The position numbers and the translations under genes were made by a program. The notes under the pieces are model-generated. The model saw only the letters and a program-made list of their open reading frames with translations. It had not been told where the DNA came from and made no database searches. DNA of 64,000 nt from the NCBI GenBank assembly GCA_028686345.1, contig JAQUCE010000006.1:16010-80009 (forward strand), read 5' to 3'. This document shows, piece after piece, positions 45,163 to 54,221 of the stretch. Each line of letters begins with the position of its first letter. Position 1 is the stretch's first letter. Source of the stretch: Kiritimatiellia bacterium. Lineage in GTDB: Bacteria; Verrucomicrobiota; Kiritimatiellia; RFP12; UBA1067.

Positions 45163-46053
45163 TTACTTGCCGAAGAGCCCCTTCAGTTTCTTTGAGGTGT
45201 CTTTGACCGCCTCTCCCGCTGCTCCGGCCGCATCGGAGGCCCCTTTGCCGAGAGAACCAGCGGCATCAGACGCTTTTTTGCTGATATCGCCAACCGCTTC
45301 GCTGCCGCCTTTAGCCACATTGCCCAGCGCGTCTGTCGCAGCTTTGCTGACCCCCTTGATGGCATCCGTCGAACCGGTGGCCAACTTGGTGATCGCGTCC
45401 CTTAGTCCACCGACAATGCTGCCAAACACCTGGTTCAACGCCTCAATCATGGAGGCACCGCCACTGGCTTTGCCAATGTCATTGATTTTTACAGGCGGCA
45501 GAGGAAGCGTGATCGGCTTGTTAAAGGTGAGTGACGAGGCATACGAAACCTTGCTGCCAGTCAGAACAAACTCATCGATAATAACCTTTTTCGTTGCTTT
45601 CTTATCAGGGCTGTCCTTGGCGGTTTTTTCATCCTCACTCTTCTCGGCGCTCTGCGCTTTGGCGAGCATGGTGTCAAAGTTGGAGCGCCCGTCTTTGGTT
45701 TCATAAGAGATCTCAGGGGCATCGATCAGGATTTTCTTAATCTGTATCACATCCCCTTTGACCAGGGAAACAGTTTTCAGATTGATGTCAATGGTTTTGA
45801 CTGCAAAGGCGTCTTTCGCTGAGTAACCTTTGGGGTTGCCGATCTTGATATCAGAGATGGTCAGTTGGCCTGCGATGGGGCGTAGTTTGACATCGCCAAT
45901 CGAGACATCGACCCCCAGCACCTTTGGCCCAAAGGTTGCAGCCGCGCCCTTTACCAGCGGCGCAATGGTCAGTGGCAGCGTGAGAACAGCTCCCAGCAGC
46001 ACAACTAACAGAACAACAAAAATTCCGACAAGTATTTTTACAATTTTTTTCAT
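45163..46053 (-). CDS. AsmA-like membrane-anchored protein
   Basis: The 296-residue protein has an N-terminal membrane anchor (about residues 7-30, VGIFVVLLVVLLGAVLTLPL) followed by the start of an AsmA/DUF748-type repeat: GVDVSIGDVKLRPIAGQLTISDIKIGNPKGY and the strand-rich TIDINLKTVSLVKGDVIQIKKILID. A charged linker leads to a second strand block (IDEFVLTGSKVSYAS) and then a C-terminal Ala/Gly/Lys-rich tail of heptad-like units (KASDAAGSLGKGASDAAGAAG) resembling LEA-type or coiled repeats. AsmA relatives bridge the envelope and affect lipid transport or outer-membrane assembly; this one is short. It is first of a three-gene minus-strand operon with its own predicted promoter, and AAAGGG precedes the ATG. 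Confidence 0.8.
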   Translation of the reverse strand: MKKIVKILVGIFVVLLVVLLGAVLTLPLTIAPLVKGAAATFGPKVLGVDVSIGDVKLRPIAGQLTISDIKIGNPKGYSAKDAFAVKTIDINLKTVSLVKGDVIQIKKILIDAPEISYETKDGRSNFDTMLAKAQSAEKSEDEKTAKDSPDKKATKKVIIDEFVLTGSKVSYASSLTFNKPITLPLPPVKINDIGKASGGASMIEALNQVFGSIVGGLRDAITKLATGSTDAIKGVSKAATDALGNVAKGGSEAVGDISKKASDAAGSLGKGASDAAGAAGEAVKDTSKKLKGLFGK

Positions 46054-46325
46054 ACCGAATTCCCTTTCATAATTACATAATCATAACACAGACTAAACAG
46101 TGGCTTCAAGAGTATAAGCGTTTCAAAAAACGTGCCTAATTTTTTGCTTAATTTTTTTGCCACATTTTGAGGGTGAGTTTTTTTTTATCTCTCACAGAGG
46201 CGCAGAGAACGCAGAGCGCAGCATAGCCGCCTGTCTGCGTGCAACGCACAGGGCTGCAACAAATTTATCTACCCCTCTGTTTTCGTATTGCCTTGCGCTG
46301 CAAACTAGTCAATAATTGAGCTGTT
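46054..46325. other. Intergenic region between divergent AsmA-like and ELM1-like genes
   Basis: Holds the predicted promoter of the AsmA-like operon (46080-46109). Bases 46190-46280 contain CGCCTGTCTGCGTGCAACGC-type repeat seen again at 57868-57888. No confident promoter was found for the plus-strand gene. Confidence 0.55.
46080..46109 (-). promoter_or_regulatory. Predicted sigma70-type promoter of the AsmA-like operon
   Basis: On the minus strand TTGAAG (46104-46109) and TATGAT (46080-46085) are separated by 18 bases, 27 bases upstream of the ATG. Confidence 0.6.
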
Positions 46326-47264
46326 ATGAAAAAAATTCTGATTGTGACAGATGGTAAAGCAGGCCATGAAAACCAATCCCGTGCGTTATGTGAAGCGCTG
46401 GGGCATTCCTTTGATCTGGTACGCGTCAGCTACCCCTGCCGGTTTCGCAAAGCGCTTTCTTATGCTGCTGATCACGCTGGGATACTGAGCTTTAAGCTTT
46501 TCCGATCCGAAGCGATCAGCGGAGATTACGTTGCAGTGCTCTGCACCGGTTCAACCGCGTTTTACCCTGGTAAGGTGATTGCCCGGCAGTTGCGAATCCC
46601 GGTGGCCGCGCTGCTCTTTCCGGGCGGTTACCGGTTAGATTTTGACTGCATTCTAGCGCCTGCGTTTGATAATCCGCCGCTGCGTCGTAACATTATCCCC
46701 ATCCCTGTGAATCTGACAGCCGTCAACGCGGATTTTTATCAGCGGGGTGTCAGTGCCTTTTTGGAGCGGCACACACCAGGCAAGCCGGCAATCGCGGTGA
46801 TCGTGGGGGGGCCGAATAAGATTGCGACCATGACCGTTGATGCGATGCGGCATCATCTCGATCGCGTCTTCAGCGCAACCGAGAGCTTTGAGCGGTGGGT
46901 CACCACCTCACGCCGGACACCGCCGGAGGTTGAGGCCTTGATCAACAGCTATCCATTTGATTACAAGGTGATCTACAGTCAGGATCAATTCAATCCGATT
47001 CCAGCGTTTGTGTCGCTCTGCGAGCGTCTCTTCGTGACAGCCGAATCAACTGGAATGGTCAGTGAAGCAGTGACCCAGGGCCAAGCGCATGTTGAGGTGT
47101 TGATGAATCTGAAAAATCCGCGCTCGAAATTCGCGCGTTTTATTGAGGGACTTGTCCGCCAAGGCAGTGTCCATATCTTTGAGGGCACCCTGGGCTGCGC
47201 CAATTGCAAGGTCTGCCTGGCGGATGCTGTTGAGGAGGCGCGGGAGTTGCTGGGATTGGGCTAA
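46326..47264 (+). CDS. ELM1/DUF1022-family protein (nucleoside-diphosphate-sugar epimerase-like)
   Basis: The 312-residue protein belongs to the family named after plant mitochondrial fission factor ELM1, widespread in bacteria near envelope-glycan genes. Landmarks are ILIVTDGKAGHENQSRALCEAL at the N-terminus (pieces: DGKAGHENQSRALCEAL), VAVIVGGPNKIATMT, FVTTSRRTPPEVE-like TTSRRTPPEVEALI and FVTAESTGMVSEAV near the end, which resembles the sugar-nucleotide site of GT-B glycosyltransferases. The bacterial function is unproven; a GT-B-like role in cell-envelope sugar transfer is a reasonable inference. The extra cysteines at the C-terminus (GCANCKVCLADA) are unusual and could bind a metal. Confidence 0.85.
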   Translation: MKKILIVTDGKAGHENQSRALCEALGHSFDLVRVSYPCRFRKALSYAADHAGILSFKLFRSEAISGDYVAVLCTGSTAFYPGKVIARQLRIPVAALLFPGGYRLDFDCILAPAFDNPPLRRNIIPIPVNLTAVNADFYQRGVSAFLERHTPGKPAIAVIVGGPNKIATMTVDAMRHHLDRVFSATESFERWVTTSRRTPPEVEALINSYPFDYKVIYSQDQFNPIPAFVSLCERLFVTAESTGMVSEAVTQGQAHVEVLMNLKNPRSKFARFIEGLVRQGSVHIFEGTLGCANCKVCLADAVEEARELLGLG

Positions 47265-47861
47265 GGATTGGGCCCGCCGACAACATGTTTTTAGTACCTC
47301 TTTTTTTAAATCCTATCATGTTTGCGAAAGATTTTGCGCCTTTTGTGCGGGTGCAATGTAGGTCCGATTTCCAATCGGACTGTCCGGTTGGAAATCAGAC
47401 CTACAGACGGTCGGCTTCGCCTTTGGTTGACGGTGGCGGCGACGATGCTGGCTGACGATTTTCAAGGGCGGAGTTTTTAATCGTAATCCGCTATCGTCGC
47501 ACAACATCGTCTGCCGATGTCGCTCATCAGGCGTCGTCCCGCAAGCGGAACTATGCCCGACAAATAGAGCGACTACTACACATGCGCTGCACTGCGGAAT
47601 GCAAGGGTTGTCGTTAGTTGCTATTCTCTCAACCCCTGTCGCAAAAAACAAGAAATTCAGATAACCATCTTCATAAGTTGTTGAATGAAAATATTGTCTG
47701 CAAGCAAGATGCTTGCACTACTCCATTATCACTTTTACGGTAACGTCTCAATAATCCGCTTTGATAAAGCTTGCAGGTCGCACGGTAGGCGCGAAGCAAG
47801 GAAGTCGTCCGCTATGCGGGCGACTGCGTTGGCACGCGAATGACACGAATGCTCTTAAATT
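47265..47861. repeat. Intergenic repeat mosaic
   Basis: Bases 47277-47295 carry CCGACAACATGTTTTT. Bases 47358-47404 are a GTAG-footed double hairpin (GGTCCGATTTCCAATCGGAC then TCCGGTTGGAAATCAGA) closing with CTAC. Bases 47425-47520 hold GACGATGCTGGCTGACGATT-type repeats, 47560-47585 AGAGCGACTACTACAC, 47617-47762 the GCAAGC hairpin module, and 47790-47840 a half copy of the GTCCGCTATGCGGGCGACTG family. No gene is evident. Confidence 0.8.
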
Positions 47862-50357
47862 TCAGAACAGCGTCATCTGCCCGTGAGAGCCATCGGCGCC
47901 TTTTTTCCTCTTATGTTTGGCCAGCTTGGGCAGCCCTGCTTCCAACTCCCCCTCTTCCAGATTGGCGAGAATCTCGCTGGAGCGGGCCGTGACCTCTGAG
48001 GGCATGCCAGCCAGGCGGGCCACATGGATGCCGTAGCTCTTGTCAGCGGTTCCCGCCGCGATCCGGCGCAGGAAAACAACGCTGTCGCCATGCTCGCGCA
48101 CTTGAACCGTGTAGTTCTTGACCCCCTTCAATGTCAGAACCAGGTCAGTCAACTCATGGTAGTGGGTTGCAAAGAGCGTTTTCGCTTTCACCCGCCGCTG
48201 GTTGTGCAGATATTCCGCTACTGCCCAGGCAATGCTGATGCCGTCAAAGGTGCTGGTGCCGCGCCCAATCTCATCCAGCACAATCAGGCTGCGCTCAGTG
48301 GCATTGTTCAGAATGTTGGCGGTCTCCTGCATCTCAACCATAAAGGTGGAGCGTCCACGCGCCAAGTCATCGCCCGCGCCCACCCGGGTGAACACCCGGT
48401 CAATCAGCGGAATGCGCGCTTTGGAGGCTGGTACGAACGAGCCGATGTGCGCCATGATGGCGATGATCGCCACCTGACGGATGTACGTTGATTTACCGGC
48501 CATGTTGGGCCCTGTGATCAGCATGATCTGATGGTTGGAGCAGTTTAAAAAGGTATCGTTGGCTACAAAAGCCTCGGCCCCTGGGATCTGTTCAATCACC
48601 GGATGGCGGCCATCACGGATATCGAGCTCATCACTCTCGGTGATCTCTGGGCGCACATAGCCCAGGGCCAGCGCGCGATCCGCCAGCGACATCAGCACAT
48701 CAAGCTGCGCCAGGGCATCGGCGGTCTCCTGGATTGCGGCGGTTTTGTCGGCCATTTTGTCTCGTATGTCACAGAAGAGCTCCAGCTCCAGTGCGGTTGA
48801 GCGCTCTTGAGCACCGAAGATCTTCTGCTCGTAGCTCTTCAGCTCAGGGGTGATATAGCGCTCGGCGTTGACCAGGGTTTGACGGCGTTCATATTCGGGT
48901 GGCACAAAGGCTACTTGGCCTTTGGAGACCTCAATGTAAAACCCTAAGATCTTGTTGCGCCTGACTTTCAGGGTTTTGATGCCAGTGCGTTCCTGTTCGG
49001 CTGCCTGATATTTGGCAAGAAATGCGTGGCCCTCGGAGGCCAGCCCCCGGAGTTCATCCAGCTCGGCATGGAAGCCGGGGCGGATGATGCCGCCGTCTTT
49101 GATCGCAACCGGCGGTGTGTCGTCAATCGCCCTACCCACCAGCTCAACCAGCTCGGGCAAGGCGTGCATGCGGTCGGCGATGGTGACAAACAGTTGATTG
49201 CAGGGTTGGCGCATGCGCTCCGCAATCTGCGGCACAGGGATTAGGGAGGTTGCCACTGCCTTCAGGTCGCGGGCATTGCCGCGTCCGGCGTTGACCCGCG
49301 CGATTAGCCGTTCAAGGTCGCGGACTTCGCCGAGAAGTCCGCGCAGATCAGTCAGCAGCATGCGTTCTTTGGTCAGGCACTCGATTGCGTCCAGCCGACT
49401 GTTAATGGCCGCTGCGTCGCGCAGTGGACGCGTGACCCAGTTGCGCAGCATGCGTGCGCCCATTGGTGTTTGGGTGTTGTTCAACACGCCCTGCAGGGAG
49501 AACTCCCGTGGCTTGCCGCGCGCCGCGATCAGGTCCAGGTTGACGCAGGTACTCTCATCAAGGGTGAGGAACGAGGCTGCCTGGCAGAGGTGCATGGTGC
49601 GGATGTGGCTGACATTATGGCGCAGCGACCCGCTGACATAGTGCAGTAATGCCCCGGCCGGGCAGACCAGCTCGCTCTCACCCTCACATCCATAACCCTC
49701 CAGCGAGTGGACCTTGAAGTGCCGTACCAGCATGTCATAGGCGCAGTCATACTCAAAGCTCCAGCTGTCGATCGCAGTCACGACTCCAGCCTCGCCTGAT
49801 TGTAGAATCTCGCGCAGACGGGTATCCTCGATCTGCTCGGCAGCGACCAAGGTCTCACTTGGCGCGCATCGTTTCAGATGCTCGATCAGCCCGGCAGCGT
49901 CATCAGAGCACTCAACGGAGAACTCACCGGTGGAGAGGTCCAGCAGCGCCACACCGAATCTTTTGCCAGCATGGACGGCACAGATAAAATTATTGCGCTC
50001 TGAGTCGAGGATCTCGTCCTCGGTCACTGTGCCCGGGGTCACCACGCGGGTCACCTCGCGCCGCACAATGCCAGTGGCCTGGGCAGGATCTTCCACTTGA
50101 TCACAAATTGCGGCTTTGCACCCGGCGCGGATCAGCTTGGCGAGATAGCCGTCCAGCGCGTGGTGAGGAACACCGCACATGGGAGTGCCGCCGCGCTGTG
50201 TGAGGGCGACACCCATAATCGGGGCTGCCACCCGGGCATCCTCAAAGAACAGTTCATAGAAATCTCCCAACCTGAAGAGAAGTATCACCCCCTCGGGAAG
50301 CTCTGATTTGATTCTTCGGTACTGCCGCATCATGGGGGTCAGTTCGCTGCCAGCCAT
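47862..50357 (-). CDS. mutS: DNA mismatch repair ATPase MutS
   Basis: MutS recognises base mismatches and small loops and, with MutL, directs repair. The 831-residue protein has the full domain set: the mismatch-binding N-terminus (TPMMRQYRRIKSELPEGVIL with the Phe-x-Glu motif in LGDFYELFFEDA), connector, core and clamp domains, and the ABC ATPase with Walker A ITGPNMAGKSTYIRQ, Walker B RSLIVLDEIGRGTSTFDG, and signature VGAGDDLARGRSTFMVEM. The tail ends in KAHKRKKGADG-like basic residues and MTLF. AAGGAG eight bases before the minus-strand ATG is a strong ribosome-binding site. No mutL is in the window. Confidence 0.97.
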   Translation of the reverse strand: MAGSELTPMMRQYRRIKSELPEGVILLFRLGDFYELFFEDARVAAPIMGVALTQRGGTPMCGVPHHALDGYLAKLIRAGCKAAICDQVEDPAQATGIVRREVTRVVTPGTVTEDEILDSERNNFICAVHAGKRFGVALLDLSTGEFSVECSDDAAGLIEHLKRCAPSETLVAAEQIEDTRLREILQSGEAGVVTAIDSWSFEYDCAYDMLVRHFKVHSLEGYGCEGESELVCPAGALLHYVSGSLRHNVSHIRTMHLCQAASFLTLDESTCVNLDLIAARGKPREFSLQGVLNNTQTPMGARMLRNWVTRPLRDAAAINSRLDAIECLTKERMLLTDLRGLLGEVRDLERLIARVNAGRGNARDLKAVATSLIPVPQIAERMRQPCNQLFVTIADRMHALPELVELVGRAIDDTPPVAIKDGGIIRPGFHAELDELRGLASEGHAFLAKYQAAEQERTGIKTLKVRRNKILGFYIEVSKGQVAFVPPEYERRQTLVNAERYITPELKSYEQKIFGAQERSTALELELFCDIRDKMADKTAAIQETADALAQLDVLMSLADRALALGYVRPEITESDELDIRDGRHPVIEQIPGAEAFVANDTFLNCSNHQIMLITGPNMAGKSTYIRQVAIIAIMAHIGSFVPASKARIPLIDRVFTRVGAGDDLARGRSTFMVEMQETANILNNATERSLIVLDEIGRGTSTFDGISIAWAVAEYLHNQRRVKAKTLFATHYHELTDLVLTLKGVKNYTVQVREHGDSVVFLRRIAAGTADKSYGIHVARLAGMPSEVTARSSEILANLEEGELEAGLPKLAKHKRKKGADGSHGQMTLF

Positions 50358-51485
50358 ATTGGGAGCTCCTTTTGGTAATTAGTTTCAATAATCTCCTGCA
50401 CTTGCTCAAGTAGTCATGTGTCATGCGTCAGGAGACAGAATTCAGGAGTCAGAATCCAGAATGGTCTGCGCTAGACTCTCCCGCAACTTACTGACCTTGC
50501 TGGATCTTTAGTTCTGACCTCTGACTACCTGAGTAGCAGAAAAAAATGTTAAGTGTGTTTCAGTGGTTAAGGCATTGATTGTCGCAAAGAGAGGGCGAAA
50601 AATCAAATCAAACCGTCGCGTTCCTAACACAAGTAGAGTTGCAATATGAAAATGCAACTAACACAAAGCTGAAGTAGGGAAACCCCGTATTGCTTTTTAA
50701 CATAGATGTACCTTAACATTGTACGCATCGGGAGAGAGTGTAGGCTGAAACCGTTTCTTTTGCCCGTCTTTTTGCGGCACTTTTGACGCTTCGCCTCTGT
50801 ATGTTGTTTCTTATCAAGTTGTTAGATGTAAAAAAAGCCTGTTTTTGGCGCTTAGAAGGCGATTTAGGGTGTATTTTTGAGGTTTTAAGGGGACTAAGAA
50901 TAATTCTGCTACGCCGAATTATATGATTCCGCCCCGTTGGGCCGGTAATACGAACAATCCTAATCAAACAACGGCTGCCTGTGGCTGGTCGAAAGAGATA
51001 AGGATTGAGATTAGGATTGGGACTGGCCCACGACAACATGTTTTTAAGGAGCAACATGTTTGTCTTGCCCTTTGGTAAGGGCCTAGATCCGCGCTCGGCG
51101 CGGAGTGTTAAAGTGCGCGAGTGCGCGAATGAAGAGGTCGCGTCTTTTGTGCGGGAGCAACGTAGCTCCGATTTCCAATCGGAGATGTCCGGTTGGAAAC
51201 CGGACCTACTGAGGTCGGCTGCGCCTTCAAGTGGAAAGCGGGATGGGAAGAATGGGAGATGAGAGGTATGGGATTGATGGGAAGTATGTTCCCAATCGTC
51301 GGCCAACATCGTCGCACAGCATCGTCGGTCGCAGCGGTAGGGCACGGCCTCCCGGCGCAAGCGCAACATAAGTCGCAAGCTTTGTCGTTAACTTTGTCGG
51401 AGTGGAACAAATGAACGCGCTGCGTTGTTTTTGAGGTGAAAAATGGTCGTCCACCGCATAGCCCGGACATACTGAAAGCAACACA
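50358..51485. repeat. Long intergenic region: unrecognised part, then repeat mosaic
   Basis: Bases 50358-50940 show no family resemblance and no RNA gene I recognise; a small AT-rich part near 50640-50680 repeats GTTGCAATATGAAAATGCAAC, an imperfect hairpin. Bases 50945-51090 are the GATTAGGATTGGGA/GGTAAGGGCCTAG family. Bases 51162-51209 are a GTAG-footed double hairpin, and 51162-51447 are the inverted duplicate of 24262-24554. Open frames here are translated repeat. Confidence 0.7.
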
Positions 51486-51621
51486 GTATATCCGCCGCTA
51501 TGCGGTGGATGACTGCGAAGTATATCCGCCGCTATGCGGTGGATGATTGCGAAGTATATCCGCCGCTATGCGGTGGATGATTGCGAAGTATATCCGCCGC
51601 TATGCGGTGGATGACTGCGAA
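51486..51621. repeat. Tandem array, four 34-bp units
   Basis: Four contiguous 34-base units begin at 51486, 51520, 51554 and 51588. Each contains ATCCGCCGCTATGCGGTGGAT, a hairpin with arms of nine bases and one mismatch (key part CCGCCGCTATGCGGTGG). Units differ only at GACTGC versus GATTGC. There are no spacers. A two-unit copy is at 57703-57770. Confidence 0.9.
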
Positions 51622-51761
51622 ACAAGTTGCAATAAGGCGACGATAGACAACTTTTTGGAAAGAACAATTAATTGTTTTTTCCAGTCGCCTAAGCGACTAA
51701 AGATTTCATCTGCAAGCAAGATGCTTGCGCTACTCTATGATCTGCAAGCAAGATGCTTGCG
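51622..51761. repeat. Palindromic repeats downstream of psd
   Basis: Contains AACAATTAATTGTT (51664-51677), AGTCGCCTAAGCGACT (51683-51698) and two copies of GCAAGCAAGATGCTTGC (51713-51729 and 51744-51760), the second of which abuts the psd stop codon. Confidence 0.8.
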
Positions 51762-52688
51762 CTACTCCATTTCCGCTGCAACCAAACGCCGCTCCACAGG
51801 CAGGGCTATTTGTTCCCCTGCTTTGACCAGGGTCTCAATTCCTTTGGCGCTGTTGGCCAGCAGGTCGGCATCGAAGGTGATCCTGTTCTTTTGGAAGAGC
51901 AGTACAATCGTTGAGCCGCCAAAGTCAAAGTAGCCTTTTTCCTGCATCCGTTGCACTGTGGTGCCAGTGTAGGTTTGATGTATTCCAGCAACGCCAAAAG
52001 CGCCGATCTCCATAAAGGCAATCTCTCCGAATTTTTCAGTTTCGATCAGGGCGTATGCGCGCTTGTTGCGACAAAATATGCGTTTTCGCGCGCGCAGAGC
52101 CATTGGGTTGACCGAGTGATACTGGCCTTTGACGCTCTCCTGCGCGGTGACACGTCCGTCACAGGGAAAATGAAAGCGGTGATAATCCGCTGGACAGAGT
52201 CGGATAACCGCCGCGTCTCCCTCATTAAAATTGTCGATGGGGGTATCAAAGAGATGACGCAGAGGGCTGTCAACTCCTTTGACATGTACGGGACTTTCGT
52301 CCTGCATATTCCCATAGACCAGCAAACGTCCATCGGCGGGGCTTAGAAGGCAACGCTCATCTGCCGGGATGGGGCGGGCGCCGGATTTCAGTTTTCTTAT
52401 GAAAAAATGGTTGAAACTCCGGAACTGATCAGGAGGGGTGGCAAACTCGCTTGTGTCAATCTTCAGGGCCGAGATGGTTTTCTGGATTTTAGATTTTGAA
52501 AGGGGCGAATTAAAATACCAGCCCAGGACCCGGCTGGGCAACGATGTGCCAAAGAGCAGGGGTGCGCAGATCTTACCGCTCAGGCTCAGATAGGCCCATT
52601 GAACAGCAGCGTCGCCCATCACCGTTTCGCGGCAGAGCGCACCTGTTTGGCGGTCAAAATATTCAATCCTGTTGGTTTGTGATTTCAT
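51762..52688 (-). CDS. psd: Phosphatidylserine decarboxylase
   Basis: Psd makes phosphatidylethanolamine from phosphatidylserine at the inner membrane and is a self-processing pyruvoyl enzyme. The 308-residue protein has FRSFNHFFIRKLKSGARPI, LSPADGRLLVYG (catalytic Asp region), CPADYHRFHFPCDGRV (catalytic His region) and YFDFGGSTIVLLF, where cleavage between Gly and Ser (about residue 259) yields the pyruvoyl group; the GGST form occurs in a large subgroup beside the usual LGST. The TAG stop is the TAG of a GTAG-footed hairpin repeat (GTAGCGCAAGCATC on the minus strand). No pssA gene is adjacent. Confidence 0.94.
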   Translation of the reverse strand: MKSQTNRIEYFDRQTGALCRETVMGDAAVQWAYLSLSGKICAPLLFGTSLPSRVLGWYFNSPLSKSKIQKTISALKIDTSEFATPPDQFRSFNHFFIRKLKSGARPIPADERCLLSPADGRLLVYGNMQDESPVHVKGVDSPLRHLFDTPIDNFNEGDAAVIRLCPADYHRFHFPCDGRVTAQESVKGQYHSVNPMALRARKRIFCRNKRAYALIETEKFGEIAFMEIGAFGVAGIHQTYTGTTVQRMQEKGYFDFGGSTIVLLFQKNRITFDADLLANSAKGIETLVKAGEQIALPVERRLVAAEME

Positions 52689-52741
52689 GGTGTTGTTGGT
52701 GGCATTATAACAGAGTTACTTGAAAATGTTACCATCTGTTC

Positions 52742-52771
52742 TTGTCAGTCTTTCAGGAAATCATGTATAAT
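52742..52771 (+). promoter_or_regulatory. Predicted sigma70-type promoter of the second Gfo/Idh/MocA gene
   Basis: TTGTCA (52742-52747) and a consensus TATAAT (52766-52771) are separated by 18 bases, 28 bases before the ATG. AAAGG (52787-52791) is the ribosome-binding site. Confidence 0.75.
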
Positions 52772-52799
52772 AAATTCATGTTTAAGAAAGGTTGCTAAT

Positions 52800-54137
52800 A
52801 TGTCTACACGAACCACACGGCGTCAGTTTATGGCTGCTGCCGCCACAATCTCGGTCTTGCCACGACGCCTCTTTGCTCAGAATGGTAAGCCCGGCGCCAA
52901 CGGGCGCTTGAACGTAGCAGGTATTGGTATTGGCGGAATGGGAGGAGGCAATCTGTCCCAGATCGCCAACCGCGGACACACCATTGCCGCGCTGTGCGAT
53001 GTTGACAGCGCCTACACACAACCAGTCAGGGCCAAATATCCCGCTGCGCCCTTTTACGCCGACTTCCGCGAACTGCTCGACAAAGAGCGGGAGATCGATG
53101 CTGTGATGATCGCCACTCCCGATCACACGCACGCTGTGATCGCCGCGGCTGCCATCAAAGCTGGCAAGCACGTTTTTGTTCAGAAACCGCTTTGCCACGA
53201 CATTGCTGAGTGTCGCGAGCTGGCCCGTCTGGCTGTCGAAAAAAACGTGGTCACGCAAATGGGCATTCAAGGCCATGCAGGCCCTGGTTTTTACTTGATA
53301 CAAGAGTGGATTACTGCTGACGGCATCGGCGATTTACTCAGTATCGATGCCTGGTGTGACCTCTCGTATTACCCCTGGGGGCGGGCTGGCTGGAGCACCC
53401 TGCTGGGGCGCAAGCCAGAGCGCGGCGAACCAGTACCGGCCACTCTGGATTGGGATCTTTTCCTCGGCCCCGCCCCTGAGCGTGATTACCATCCCACCTA
53501 CCATCCCGGACGCTGGCGTGCCTGGTGGGACTTTGGTAACGGTATGATGGGCGACCGTGGTGCCCACACCCTCGACTCGGTCTTCGCTCTACTTGGCGAA
53601 CGCATGCCAGAGCAGGTGGATGCCACCTCCTGCGGGCTCAATCCTGATACCCACCCGCTTTCGGCTATCATAACATTCCGCTTCCCCGCGCTGAACAGCC
53701 AGCCTCCAATTAAGCTCACCTGGTATGAGGGCACCCGCCCACCTCGCCCGCCCGAACTGCCGGACGACCAGCAGTTACCTGCGGAAGGCGGTGTGATATT
53801 CAATGGCAGTAAGGGGCGACTGCTCTGCGGAGTTTACGGCGAAAGCCCGCGAATCATCCCGGAACCCGCTATGCAAGCCTTTGAGCGCCCGCCTAAGACG
53901 CTCGCGCGCCCGCAAGGCGGCATTGAGGCTGACTGGTTGAATGCGATTCTGGGAGGGCGCAAAGCCTGCGCTGATTTTGCGTACTCCGCCCGGCTGACTG
54001 AGCTTACTATGCTCGGCAATCTTGCCAAACGTATTGATGGCAACATTGTTTGGGACGACGCTGCTATGCGCGTCACTAACCGTGACGAAGCCAACCAGTA
54101 CGTGCGCCTGCCGCGCCGTCCAGGGTGGGAGCTTTAA
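52800..54137 (+). CDS. Tat-exported Gfo/Idh/MocA-family oxidoreductase
   Basis: The 445-residue protein begins with a twin-arginine leader (TTRRQFMAAAATISVLP) ending near LFAQ and is a complete Gfo/Idh/MocA enzyme. The dinucleotide site reads VAGIGIGGMGGGNL followed by ALCDVD and VMIATPDHTHAV. The catalytic Lys is in VQKPLCHD (K129), and the Asp/His pair is D252 and H256 in MGDRGAHTLD, the positions depleted in the paralogue at 7989. Such exported enzymes are very numerous in planctomycetes and relatives and are thought to oxidise or rearrange sugars; some carry tightly bound NAD(P). The substrate is unknown. It has a good promoter and ends 84 bases before the HzsA-like gene, which has a promoter of its own. 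Confidence 0.93.
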   Translation: MSTRTTRRQFMAAAATISVLPRRLFAQNGKPGANGRLNVAGIGIGGMGGGNLSQIANRGHTIAALCDVDSAYTQPVRAKYPAAPFYADFRELLDKEREIDAVMIATPDHTHAVIAAAAIKAGKHVFVQKPLCHDIAECRELARLAVEKNVVTQMGIQGHAGPGFYLIQEWITADGIGDLLSIDAWCDLSYYPWGRAGWSTLLGRKPERGEPVPATLDWDLFLGPAPERDYHPTYHPGRWRAWWDFGNGMMGDRGAHTLDSVFALLGERMPEQVDATSCGLNPDTHPLSAIITFRFPALNSQPPIKLTWYEGTRPPRPPELPDDQQLPAEGGVIFNGSKGRLLCGVYGESPRIIPEPAMQAFERPPKTLARPQGGIEADWLNAILGGRKACADFAYSARLTELTMLGNLAKRIDGNIVWDDAAMRVTNRDEANQYVRLPRRPGWEL

Positions 54138-54159
54138 TGATTTTGAGTTTTGATAAGAG

Positions 54160-54188
54160 TTGATTTTTGTGTCTAATTGCGCTATGAT
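54160..54188 (+). promoter_or_regulatory. Predicted sigma70-type promoter of the HzsA-like gene
   Basis: TTGATT (54160-54165) and TATGAT (54183-54188) are separated by 17 bases, 33 bases before the ATG at 54222. AAGGA (54211-54215) is the ribosome-binding site. Confidence 0.7.
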
Positions 54189-54221
54189 TTATCACTTAGT
54201 TAGGCGTAATAAGGATAAACA

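Noticed and set aside
50713..51378. Minus-strand open frame of about 220 codons in the mutS-psd gap
   Set aside because: Its sequence is composed of GTAG-hairpin and GACGATG repeats and no protein family is recognised.
51486..51621. CRISPR-like array at 34-base period
   Set aside because: Units are contiguous without spacers, and the same unit occurs at another locus as two copies.
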